Source of the DNA: Burkholderia sp052045245
Lineage (GTDB): Bacteria > Pseudomonadota > Gammaproteobacteria > Burkholderiales > Burkholderiaceae
DNA: 64,000 bases
Assembly: GCF_052045245.1 (NCBI RefSeq)
Contig: NZ_JBQEON010000002.1
Location: 1-64,000 of the forward strand
Reading direction: 5' to 3'
Below, one piece after another: positions 9,370-17,215 of this stretch (positions are counted from its first letter, which is position 1; every line of letters begins with the position of its first letter). The translations under genes and the position numbers were made by a program. Under the pieces are notes generated by a model that saw nothing but the letters and a program-made list of their open reading frames with translations, did no database searches and was not told the origin of the DNA.

Positions 9370-10677
9370 TCAGGCATCCGCCGGATGCGCGATCGTCCCT
9401 TCCTGCTCCGCTTCGATGCGCGCGAGGTTCGCTTCGGCTTCCGCTTCCGACATCAGCTGGCCTTCCCACTTCGCGACCACCGCGCTCGCAATCGAGTTGC
9501 CCACCGCGTTGGTGGCCGAGCGGCCCATGTCGAGGAAGGTGTCGACGCCGAGAATCAATAGCAGCCCGGCCTCCGGCAGCCCGAACTGGTGGAGCGTGGC
9601 GGCGATCACGACGAGCGACGCGCGCGGCACGCCGGCCATGCCCTTCGACGTCAGCATCAGCACCAGCAGCATCGTGATCTGCGTGCCGAGCGACAGGTGG
9701 ATGTTGTACGCCTGTGCGATGAACAGTGCCGCGAACGTGCAGTACATCATCGAGCCGTCGAGGTTGAACGAATAGCCCATCGGCATCACGAAGCTCGAGA
9801 TCTTGCGGCGCACGCCGAACCGGTCGAGCGCGTCGAGGATTTTCGGGTAGGCGGCTTCGGAGCTGGCCGTCGCGAACGACAGCATGAACGCTTCCTTGAT
9901 CAGCACCAGCAACTTGAACACGCGCCGCCCGAGGAACAGCAGCCCGGCGCAGACGAGCAGTGTCCAGAGCAGGAACAGGCTGACGTAGAAGTCGCCCATG
10001 AACACCGCGAACTTCAGCAGCACCGACAGCCCGTTGACCGCGACGGTGGCGGCCATCGCGGCCATCACGGCGAGCGGCGCGAGCTTCATCACGTAGCCGG
10101 TGATCTTGAGCATCACGTGCGACAGCTGGTCGATCGCGGCGATGAGGATCTTGCCGCGTTCGCCGAGCGCGGCGAGCGCGACGCCGAAGAACATCGAGAA
10201 CACGACGATCTGCAGGATTTCGTTATTGCTCATCGACTCGGCGAACGACCTCGGCACCATGTGGCCGACGAAATCCTTGAGCGTGAACTTGGAGGTCGCG
10301 AGGTTCGCCGATGCGCCGATGTCCGGCAGCGGCAGGCCAAGGTTGTCGCCCGGCCGGAGCAGGTTCGCCATGAACAGCCCGAGCAGCAGCGAGACGAGCG
10401 ACGCGGTGATGAACCAGCCGATCGATTTCGCGAACACGCGCCCGACCGATGCCGCGTCGCCCATGTGCGCGATGCCGACGACGAGCGTGGAGAACACCAG
10501 CGGCCCGATCACCATCTTGATCAGGCGCAGGAACACGTCGGAGACGAGCGAGATGTAACCGGCGATTTCGGTGGTGGCCTTTTTGTCCGGAAAGCTCGTG
10601 AAGATCATGTAGCCGATCACGATGCCTGCCACCATCGCGATCAGGATCCAGACGGCTGCTGCATTCTTGGTTCGCAT
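9370..10677 (-). CDS. gltP: Dicarboxylate/amino-acid:cation symporter (DAACS family)
   Basis: 435 residues, the usual length for GltP/DctA proteins of the inner membrane, which take up glutamate, aspartate or C4-dicarboxylates with H+ or Na+. Visible family features are eight predicted membrane helices, the HP1 region (SFATASSEAAYPKIL), the helix-7 unwound motif as NLDGSMMY (NMDGT in others), the HP2 loop (SKGMAGVPRAS) and the helix-8 substrate/cation residues in DMGRSATNAVGNS. ATG at 10677 is preferred, with GGGAGG eight bases upstream; the reading frame stays open to 11013 but nothing there looks conserved. It leads a two-gene operon with the binding protein. Sequence alone does not separate GltP from DctA. 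Confidence 0.87.
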   Translation of the reverse strand: MRTKNAAAVWILIAMVAGIVIGYMIFTSFPDKKATTEIAGYISLVSDVFLRLIKMVIGPLVFSTLVVGIAHMGDAASVGRVFAKSIGWFITASLVSLLLGLFMANLLRPGDNLGLPLPDIGASANLATSKFTLKDFVGHMVPRSFAESMSNNEILQIVVFSMFFGVALAALGERGKILIAAIDQLSHVMLKITGYVMKLAPLAVMAAMAATVAVNGLSVLLKFAVFMGDFYVSLFLLWTLLVCAGLLFLGRRVFKLLVLIKEAFMLSFATASSEAAYPKILDALDRFGVRRKISSFVMPMGYSFNLDGSMMYCTFAALFIAQAYNIHLSLGTQITMLLVLMLTSKGMAGVPRASLVVIAATLHQFGLPEAGLLLILGVDTFLDMGRSATNAVGNSIASAVVAKWEGQLMSEAEAEANLARIEAEQEGTIAHPADA

Positions 10678-10957
10678 CGTGAGCCTCCCAAGCACCGGTT
10701 CCGCAATCGGGCATGGCAGGACGATACAGGACCAGAATGGCGCTGAACAGTGCAACCGGGCCCGGGTTTGCGCTAGCACCGTGTCACGGCCGACCGGACG
10801 ACAGTGATTGCGCCGGTGGCGCTTCGTGTCTGCCGCCGGCGCAACCCGCGCCTGATTTGTGCGGGGCAGCACAATGCCTGGCCGACGGCCCCGGCTTTGC
10901 GGTGCCCGGCGCTGCGCTACGCGCCCATGTCCTGCGCGAATCGACTGACGAGGGTAG

Positions 10958-11179
10958 GTCAACAGCATCCTGACCGTGATGGAGCTCGTCGCCCTCGGCA
11001 TGGGCGTCGGCATCCTGCCGACGTTCCCGACCCGCGGCCGCTCCGGTCTCGTGCAACTGACCGAGGTCCTGCACGACTGTCAGATCGGGCTGTGGGTGCT
11101 GACCCACCGGGAGTCGCGACATCTGCTGCGGGTCTCGACCGTATTCGAATATCTGTCCATGACGCTGAAGATCCGACCA
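10958..11179 (+). pseudogene. LysR-type regulator, C-terminal fragment
   Basis: The translation from 10958 (VNSILTVMELVALGMGVGIL...) through RESRHLLRVSTVFEYLS matches the last ~70 residues of a LysR effector-binding domain. There is no helix-turn-helix part: an in-frame stop lies at 10955 and the upstream 280 bases (10678-10957) carry no recognisable reading frame. It is a decayed remnant, possibly of a former regulator of the divergent symporter operon. Confidence 0.7.
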
Positions 11180-11415
11180 TGTGATTCGGTGTGCAGCGAT
11201 GCGGGTGCATCGCGCCATGGGCCTGCCGGGCCGTTTCAATGGCGGGATGCGCACTCGGTCATGCGCGCCGGGACACCTGAGGCGCGATAGGTTCGGGCTA
11301 TGACCGGCAGCGTAAATCGATAGGGGTCCCCGGAAAGGTGTGCTGTTGACAGGCCTTCCACGGGTTAGGATCACCGGCATGATCCTGGTCGACGCAAATC
11401 AATTGCATCAGAGCG

Positions 11416-12333
11416 TCATCTCGGCCGCCGCCACGACGGATCGGACAAGTGTTCCGCAAAGTAATCGGACAGCGCGGTCACCTTGGCGGGACGTGCGCGC
11501 GCCGACGGCGTGACGAAGTAGAGTCCGCCTTTCGTCAACGACCAGTCGGTAAGGATCGCTTCGAGTCGGCCATCGGCCAGATATTCTCCGGCGATGAACT
11601 CGGGCAGCTCGGCAATCGCGAGGCCATCGAGCAGCGTGGGCAGCAGTGCATCGGCATTCGTCACGCGCAACGGTCCGGACGGCATGATCGGCTCCTCGTC
11701 ACCCGCCGCGTTCGTGAAGCGCCAGACATCGCCACGTGCGCGATACGCGTAGGACAGGCACGGTCGGTCCACCAGCTCGCGCGGATGAGTGGGCCGTCCT
11801 TCGCGCGCCAGATACGCCGGCGATGCCACCACGAATTGTGTGACCGCGCACAACCGTCGCGCGACCAGCGAGGAGTCCGGCAGTGCGGCGATGCGCAGCG
11901 CGGCGTCAAAACCGTCGGCGACCAGATCGACCGACGCATCGGAAAGATGCAAGTCGATCGACACCTCGGGGTACGCGCGAAAAAAGTCCGGCAGCAGTGG
12001 GGCGACCCAGCGCAGCCCGAATGACATCGGCACGGCGAGGCGTACCAGGCCACGCGGCCGCAATGACATCTCGCGCGCGGTGCTTTCCGCCTGCTCGGCC
12101 CGGCGATAGATCTCGCCGGCTTGCTCGCAAATCGTCCGGCCGAACTCGGTCAACGAGAGCTGTCGCGACGTGCGATTGAAGAGCCGCGCACTCAACCGGT
12201 CTTCCAGACGGGCGACCCCACGAGAAACTGTCGCGACGGACACCCCCATCGTCCGTGCCGCGGCGGCGAACGACCCTTCCTCGGCGACCTTCGCGAACAT
12301 CGCGAGTCCTTCGAAATCAGGCAGCTTTGTCAT
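11416..12333 (-). CDS. LysR-family transcriptional regulator
   Basis: 305 residues with the normal two-part LysR layout. The N-terminal winged helix-turn-helix (residues 1-60) reads FEGLAMFAKVAEEGSFAAAA...VSVATVSRGVARLEDRL. A linker and a PBP2-type effector domain follow (GLVRLAVPMSFGLRW onward). ATG at 12333 is chosen because GAGGGG lies just upstream. It is divergent from the SDR gene that starts 141 bases away, the usual arrangement for a LysR regulator and its target. The effector is unknown. It belongs to the CrgA-like branch common in Burkholderia, in which many members respond to aldehydes, quinones or phenolics. Confidence 0.9.
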   Translation of the reverse strand: MTKLPDFEGLAMFAKVAEEGSFAAAARTMGVSVATVSRGVARLEDRLSARLFNRTSRQLSLTEFGRTICEQAGEIYRRAEQAESTAREMSLRPRGLVRLAVPMSFGLRWVAPLLPDFFRAYPEVSIDLHLSDASVDLVADGFDAALRIAALPDSSLVARRLCAVTQFVVASPAYLAREGRPTHPRELVDRPCLSYAYRARGDVWRFTNAAGDEEPIMPSGPLRVTNADALLPTLLDGLAIAELPEFIAGEYLADGRLEAILTDWSLTKGGLYFVTPSARARPAKVTALSDYFAEHLSDPSWRRPR

Positions 12334-12353
12334 GACCCCTCGTCTTTTCATTT

Positions 12354-12372
12354 TTGCAACGTTGGATTGCAA
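12354..12372. promoter_or_regulatory. Candidate LysR operator between regulator and SDR
   Basis: TTGCAA-N7-TTGCAA. Each half is itself a palindrome, and the site contains a T-N11-A LysR box. It lies 21 bases from the regulator start and about 100 bases before the SDR start. Confidence 0.5.
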
Positions 12373-12474
12373 TCAATTCTATTTCGAAAGGATTGGGGCG
12401 TCGATATTCTCCTCTCATCGCAGCACGCAACACCGAACGCCGTCACCCACTTATCGAACGAAAGGAGAAGCACC

Positions 12475-13239
12475 ATGGCACGCAAACTCGACAACAAGAT
12501 CGCACTCGTTACCGGCGCAACCAGCGGCATTGGCCTTGCCACTGCCCAACGCTTCGCCGCGGAAGGTGCGCATGTCTACCTCACCGGCCGCCGTCAGGCC
12601 GAGCTCGATACCGCCGTGAAGAGCATTCGGGAAGCTGGCGGCAGCGCGACCGGCGTACGCGTCGACTCGACGAAGCTCGGAGAACTCGACGCGTTGTATG
12701 TGCAGATCAAGGAAGAACAGGGCCGGCTCGACGTGCTGTTCGCGAACGCCGGTGGCGGCTCGATGCTGGCGCTTGGCAGTATCACCGAAGCACACTACGA
12801 CGACACCTTCGATCGCAATGTGAAGGGCGTGCTGTTCACGGTGCAAAAAGCGCTGCCGCTGCTCGCCGAAGGTGCATCGGTGATCCTCACCGGCTCGACG
12901 GCCGGCAGCGCGGGCACTGCCTCCTTCAGCGTGTATTCGGCTTCAAAAGCCGCAGTGCGCGCCTTCGCACGCAGCTGGATTCTCGACTTGAAGGACCGCC
13001 GCATTCGCGTCAATACGATCAGCCCCGGGGCGACCCGCACGCCCGGCCTGCTCGACCTCGCCGGTGACGATGCCGCGCAGCGCCAGGGCCTGGCCGATTA
13101 TCTGGCTACCCAGATCCCGATGGGGCGCCTCGGTGAGCCCGGCGAGATCGCGAGTGCCGCGCTGTTCCTCGCCTCGGACGACGCGAGCTTCGTGAACGGC
13201 GTCGAGTTGTTCGTCGATGGTGGGCAGCAGCAAATTTAA
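12475..13239 (+). CDS. SDR-family NAD(P)-dependent dehydrogenase
   Basis: 254 residues, a classical short-chain dehydrogenase. The cofactor glycine motif is TGATSGIG near residue 14. NAG is present as FANAGGGS. The catalytic Ser-Tyr-Lys triad is seen in LTGSTAG and YSASK, and the C-terminus is the family's FVNGVELFVDGG. It reduces or oxidises an unknown carbonyl/alcohol in the cytoplasm. AAAGGAG lies seven bases before the ATG. It is divergent from a LysR regulator and followed, after 128 bases, by a convergent second LysR gene. Regulation by the adjacent LysR is likely. Confidence 0.9.
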   Translation: MARKLDNKIALVTGATSGIGLATAQRFAAEGAHVYLTGRRQAELDTAVKSIREAGGSATGVRVDSTKLGELDALYVQIKEEQGRLDVLFANAGGGSMLALGSITEAHYDDTFDRNVKGVLFTVQKALPLLAEGASVILTGSTAGSAGTASFSVYSASKAAVRAFARSWILDLKDRRIRVNTISPGATRTPGLLDLAGDDAAQRQGLADYLATQIPMGRLGEPGEIASAALFLASDDASFVNGVELFVDGGQQQI

Positions 13240-13367
13240 GCATGGCCTCGGGCGCGTGGATGCGATCCTGACGATCGTACGTGACCGGGTGCCCGAGTTG
13301 GGTCGACTGCCGCCGGCCACAGCGGCAGTCCAACTGCCGTTGCCCCTACCTCCCGCCTCCCGCCCCC

Positions 13368-14273
13368 TCAATCGAAATACGGCGCCAACACCCCTTCGAT
13401 CCACTCCATGAACGTCCGCACCCGCGGCGACAGATTGCGCCGATGGGCCACGACGAGCGACGCCGCGAGGGGTTCCGGACGCAAGTCAGGCAGTACCTCC
13501 ACCAGCGCGCCGCTTTCGATGTACTTCGCGACCCCGGAATATCCGGCCTGGATCAACCCGATGCCGGCAATCCCGGCCGCGTGATAGGTCTGCACGTTGT
13601 TCACCTGCATCGCGCTTGGCAACGGCAGCGTCGCATAGCCGTCGCCGTTCGGATATTCCCATCCCGCGTGCCGGGCGCCGAGCGTCAGCGTGTAGTGGAC
13701 CATCCGGTGCCCCTGGGCAAGCAGATCGTCGAGCGTATGCGGCACGCCGTACCGCGCCAGATAACCGGGGCTCGCCGCATTGATCATGCGCAGCCGGCCC
13801 AACGGTCGGGCGATCAGCGTTTCGTCCACGATCGGACCCATGCGGATCACGCAATCGAACCCCTCCTGCACGAGATCGACACGCCGATCGGTGCTGGAGA
13901 TTTCCAGTTCCAGCTCCGGATGCGCGCCCATCAGCAGTGGCAGGGCGGGAACCACGACGCTGCGTGCCAACTCCGTGGGCATGTCGACGCGCAAGCGTCC
14001 CCGCAGGCGCGTGCCATTGCCGGAGAACATCGATTGCAATGCCTGGACCTCGGCCAGCAGATCCCGTGCGCGCGAATAGAACGCGCGGCCGTCTTCGGTC
14101 AGCTGCACGCTGCGCGTCGTCCGATGCAGCAGCGCAACACCGACGTCGCGCTCGAGCCTGCGGATCACCATCGACACACGTCCTTTCTGGATGCCGAGGC
14201 TGTCAGCCGCCCGCGTGAAGCTCGTCATTTCCGCGACGCGGGCAAAGATCAAAAGCGCATCAAGATTTTGCAT
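13368..14273 (-). CDS. LysR-family transcriptional regulator
   Basis: 301 residues. The HTH is at residues 1-60 (LDALLIFARVAEMTSFTRAA...IQKGRVSMVIRRLERDV), followed by a PBP2-like effector domain that begins at LRGRLRVDMPTELAR. The ATG at 14273 has GAGAG upstream; the frame is open farther but would run through the intergenic region. It is divergent from the flavodoxin-like gene at 14392 and is its probable regulator. The effector domain is of the CrgA/PP2 type seen in regulators of quinone- and aldehyde-responsive oxidoreductases, which fits the neighbouring gene. Confidence 0.9.
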   Translation of the reverse strand: MQNLDALLIFARVAEMTSFTRAADSLGIQKGRVSMVIRRLERDVGVALLHRTTRSVQLTEDGRAFYSRARDLLAEVQALQSMFSGNGTRLRGRLRVDMPTELARSVVVPALPLLMGAHPELELEISSTDRRVDLVQEGFDCVIRMGPIVDETLIARPLGRLRMINAASPGYLARYGVPHTLDDLLAQGHRMVHYTLTLGARHAGWEYPNGDGYATLPLPSAMQVNNVQTYHAAGIAGIGLIQAGYSGVAKYIESGALVEVLPDLRPEPLAASLVVAHRRNLSPRVRTFMEWIEGVLAPYFD

Positions 14274-14320
14274 TGTTCTCTCGTGGAGTAACAGAACGTT
14301 CAATCGACCGTCATTTATAA

Positions 14321-14330
14321 CGCAATTGCG
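14321..14330. promoter_or_regulatory. Palindrome in the LysR/flavodoxin intergenic region
   Basis: CGCAATTGCG lies directly next to TTATAA (14315-14320), which could serve as a -10 element on either strand. The position, 48 bases from the LysR start and 62 bases before the flavodoxin start, suits a LysR operator. Confidence 0.4.
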
Positions 14331-14391
14331 ACTCGGTAAAGTGCCCTCCGATGTCGTCCATCGACGACAACCTGAACGAAAGGAAGTCACC

Positions 14392-14982
14392 ATGACGCAA
14401 CACACCTCGCCGGTTAAGACGGTCGTCGTCTACCACTCCGGCTATGGGCATACCGAACGCATGGCCACGGCGGTTGCCGACGGGGCCGGCGCCGTCCTCG
14501 TCGCTATCGACGCCGACGGCAACATTGCCGACGATGCGTGGGACGCGCTGGCCGGTGCCGATGCGATCGTGTTCGGCTCGCCGACCTACATGGGCGGCCC
14601 GAGCTGGCAGTTCAAGAAGTTCGCCGATGCCTCGTCGAAAGCCTGGTTCGACGGCGCGTGGCGCAACAAGCTCTTCGGCGGCTTTACCAACAGCGCAAGC
14701 ATCAACGGCGACAAGCTCAATACGCTCGAATACTTCGTTCTGCTCAGCGGGCAGCATGGCGGTATCTGGGTGAGCATGGACATCAAGCCGGCGAACGTGA
14801 AGGCGTCGATGCGTGATGACCTGAATCGCATGGGCTCCTATATCGCGCCGATGGCGCAGACGCCGGCCGACGCATCGCCTGACGAGATGTCGCCGGGCGA
14901 CCTCGAGACCGCACGCCGCTATGGCGCACGCGTTGCAGCGATCGCCGGGCAGTTTCGGGCAGGACAGGCGCGAAGCAACTGA
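14392..14982 (+). CDS. Flavodoxin-like NAD(P)H:quinone oxidoreductase (WrbA-like)
   Basis: 196 residues with a flavodoxin fold. The FMN phosphate loop is SGYGHTERMA near residue 17. A second loop reads FGSPTYMGGPSWQFKKF, followed by FGGFTNSASINGDKL and SGQHGGIWV, typical of the WrbA/flavodoxin-family group. It should bind FMN and carry out two-electron reduction of quinones. An AGGAAG site precedes the ATG. It is divergent from a LysR regulator and followed after about 70 bases by a broken aldo/keto reductase. The pair may once have been a LysR-controlled detoxification operon. Confidence 0.85.
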   Translation: MTQHTSPVKTVVVYHSGYGHTERMATAVADGAGAVLVAIDADGNIADDAWDALAGADAIVFGSPTYMGGPSWQFKKFADASSKAWFDGAWRNKLFGGFTNSASINGDKLNTLEYFVLLSGQHGGIWVSMDIKPANVKASMRDDLNRMGSYIAPMAQTPADASPDEMSPGDLETARRYGARVAAIAGQFRAGQARSN

Positions 14983-15054
14983 CATGCTGGCCTGCGTGGC
15001 GCCCGAAGCCGGACGTCGCCGCTTTCTTTCCAGCCGACCTTGAGGCAAACGACC

Positions 15055-15476
15055 ATGCAATACAAGCAACTGGGCCGCACCGGCCTGTATGTCTCCGAGC
15101 TGTGCCTCGGCACGATGACACTGGGCGGTCATGCCGATGCCGGCATGTGGGCGGCGATCGGTGCAGTGGAGCAGGACGGCGCGACCCGACTGATTGCCCG
15201 CGCACTGGCCGCGGGCATCAACTTCATCGATACCGCCGACGTTTACTCCTTTGGCCAGTCCGAACGCCTCGTCGGGCAAGCGTCACGAGCGTCATCGTCG
15301 GCGCCAAACGGGTCGAACAGCTCGAAGACAATCTCGGCGCGGTCGATGTCGGTCTTACCGACGACGAACTTGCACGTCTGGACGCCGTGAGCGCGTTGCC
15401 GCCCGGCTATCCCGGCTGGATGATCGATCGTCAGGCGGCGGGCCGGGTGCCGGAGCCGTTCACGCCTGTCGCGTAG
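15055..15476 (+). pseudogene. Aldo/keto reductase with internal deletion and frameshift
   Basis: The first ~77 residues (MQYKQLGRTGLYVSELCLGT..., ending FGQSERLVG) are a normal N-terminus of a ~340-residue aldo/keto reductase, including the catalytic Asp/Tyr segment DTADVYSFGQSE. From about 15285 the sequence continues in another frame with the normal C-terminus (VTSVIVGAKRVEQLEDNLGA...ALPPGYPGWM). About 180-190 central residues are missing, so no working enzyme can be made. The deletion point lies around GCAAGCGTCACGAGCGTC. Confidence 0.88.
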
Positions 15477-15582
15477 AAGCCGAACCGCGACGTCACGTCG
15501 ATCCCTTCGAGCAGGGCGGTTGTACCCTCGAAGTGATCGCAGGCCTGACGCTGAATCCCACGCCGCACCGCACTAAAGCGCA

Positions 15583-16293
15583 CTAAAGCGACGCACCGCC
15601 GCACATGACGATTTGCTGCCCGGTGATCGCACTCGCCTGCGCGCTCAGCAGAAAACCGGTCAGCGCGGCGACTTCCTCGGGCGTGATGAACCGCCCGATC
15701 GGCGGAAGCTTCGGAGGCGTTGCCGCGCGTGCCGGATCGCGCAGAAACGGGGTATCCGTCGCGCCAGGCGCGACGACATTGACGGTAATGCCGCGGGGCG
15801 CGAGTTCCGCCGCCCAGGACCGCGCCAGGCCCACCAGCGCGGATTTGGTCGCCGCATACTGGCTGCGCGTGGCCGCGCCGTTGGCGGTGCGGCTGCCCAG
15901 CAGCACGATGCGTCCGCCGGCGGACATCCGGGGAACCAGACGATCGGCGAGAAAGGTGGCGGACTCGACGTGCAGGCGCCACATTGCCGCGCCATCCTCG
16001 TGTGAAAGCTGGCCGAGCGGCGCGGTACGCATGAAGCCGGCCGCATGCACGAGGGCGTCCACCGCACCCAGTTCGTCGCACACGGGCCCGAGTGCCGCGA
16101 AGTCGGTGACGTCGACCGGCACGATTTTCAGCGATTCGCGGCTCGCTTCAACGTGCGATCGGCAGAGTCCCGTCACGCGCCAGTTGTCGGCGAGCAGCCG
16201 ATCGACGATGGCTCGTCCGATACCTGACGACGCGCCCGTGACGACGGCATGGCGCGAACCCGAGCCCGAACCCGACTGCTCCGATTGACCCAC
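15583..16293 (-). CDS. SDR-family oxidoreductase in the acid-sugar cluster
   Basis: 236 residues with GASSGIG (cofactor loop, ~residue 20), NADP-type second strand, HAAGFM in place of NNAG, and the active-site Ser plus YAATK. The last residues (TGQQIVMCGGASL) are the family's C-terminus. It starts with GTG and has GGAGAG upstream, 11 bases after the DeoR gene, so it is the last gene of the minus-strand cluster. It probably interconverts a hydroxy and a keto group on a pathway intermediate or on the incoming sugar acid. The specificity cannot be read from the sequence. Confidence 0.85.
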   Translation of the reverse strand: MGQSEQSGSGSGSRHAVVTGASSGIGRAIVDRLLADNWRVTGLCRSHVEASRESLKIVPVDVTDFAALGPVCDELGAVDALVHAAGFMRTAPLGQLSHEDGAAMWRLHVESATFLADRLVPRMSAGGRIVLLGSRTANGAATRSQYAATKSALVGLARSWAAELAPRGITVNVVAPGATDTPFLRDPARAATPPKLPPIGRFITPEEVAALTGFLLSAQASAITGQQIVMCGGASL

Positions 16294-16304
16294 GATCTCT
16301 CCTG

Positions 16305-17111
16305 CTACGCTTGAACCTGCGATGAACGACCGGATGCCGTTTCAGCGTGCGTGCCGACGGCATGAACCGTGACCCGTGCCTGCGCATGGAACGGCTCGAG
16401 TTGCTCGTGCCGCGCCCCGTCATCCGTCACGAGCGTCCAGTCACGCTCGAGCGGTGTCCAGTGCTGCTGGCTCGCGCGACCGAGCTTGTCCGCGGTCACG
16501 AGCACGAAGACTTCGGCAGCCTGTCGCATCACGCACTCCTTCAGATACGATTGCTCGCTGCTCGCTTCGCACAAGCCCAGTTCGGCGACCACGCCATCGG
16601 CGCCGAGGAACGCCTTGTCGACGCTCAGCCGGCTCAGCGCGATCTGCGCGAGCGGCCCGAGCGTGCTCATGCTGGACGATCGGACGTCGCCGCCGATCAC
16701 CGTCACCTGAACGCCCGACGAGGCGAGCGGGCTCACGACCAGCAGGTTGTTGGTGACCACGTGAACGGCGGTCCGGCCGGCCAGCAAACGCGCCAGCGCC
16801 GCCGTCGTCGTGCCGCCGTCGAGGAACACGGTATCGCCGTCCTCGACGAACAGGCTCGCCGCGTGCGCGATCGCTTCCTTCTGCTCCTGCGAGCTGACGC
16901 GCCGCTCCTCGAGCGACGGCTCCGGCTCGTGGCCGCCGACCGCCGCGGCACCGCCGTACGTGCGAAGAATGCGACGGTCGCTCGCCAGCGCACGCAGGTC
17001 CCGGCGAACCGTCGCTTCCGACATCCCGAAGTGCTCGCACAACGTCGCAACGTCCGTCATGCCCCCGAGCACGGCCTGCAGCATCGCCTCCCGGCGCCTG
17101 GTCACTTTCAT
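16305..17111 (-). CDS. DeoR-family transcriptional repressor
   Basis: 268 residues. The N-terminal DeoR helix-turn-helix is typical (VATLCEHFGMSEATVRRDLRAL, residues ~19-40). The C-terminal DeoRC domain has the sugar-phosphate-binding features FLDGGTTTAALARLL, VVTNNLLV and KAFLGADGV. Such repressors respond to phosphorylated sugars or acids, which fits a cluster containing a sugar-acid kinase. ATG at 17111, with AGGAAA upstream, is chosen over farther in-frame starts. It lies inside the cluster, between the sialidase-like gene and an SDR. The palindromes upstream of the cluster's first gene are candidate operators. Confidence 0.88.
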   Translation of the reverse strand: MKVTRRREAMLQAVLGGMTDVATLCEHFGMSEATVRRDLRALASDRRILRTYGGAAAVGGHEPEPSLEERRVSSQEQKEAIAHAASLFVEDGDTVFLDGGTTTAALARLLAGRTAVHVVTNNLLVVSPLASSGVQVTVIGGDVRSSSMSTLGPLAQIALSRLSVDKAFLGADGVVAELGLCEASSEQSYLKECVMRQAAEVFVLVTADKLGRASQQHWTPLERDWTLVTDDGARHEQLEPFHAQARVTVHAVGTHAETASGRSSQVQA

Positions 17112-17215
17112 GTGCGTGATTTCCTGGTCTGATCGAATGGGCGCGCACGTCTGCGCATCCCGACCGACAAGTTTATCGAATTGCCGCAGCGACCGGCCCG
17201 TTGCCCCGGCGGGCA

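Noticed and set aside
13306..13329. ACTGCCGC/GCGGCAGT hairpin between convergent SDR and LysR genes
   Set aside because: The arms are perfect but no T-run follows on either strand, so a Rho-independent terminator is not supported.
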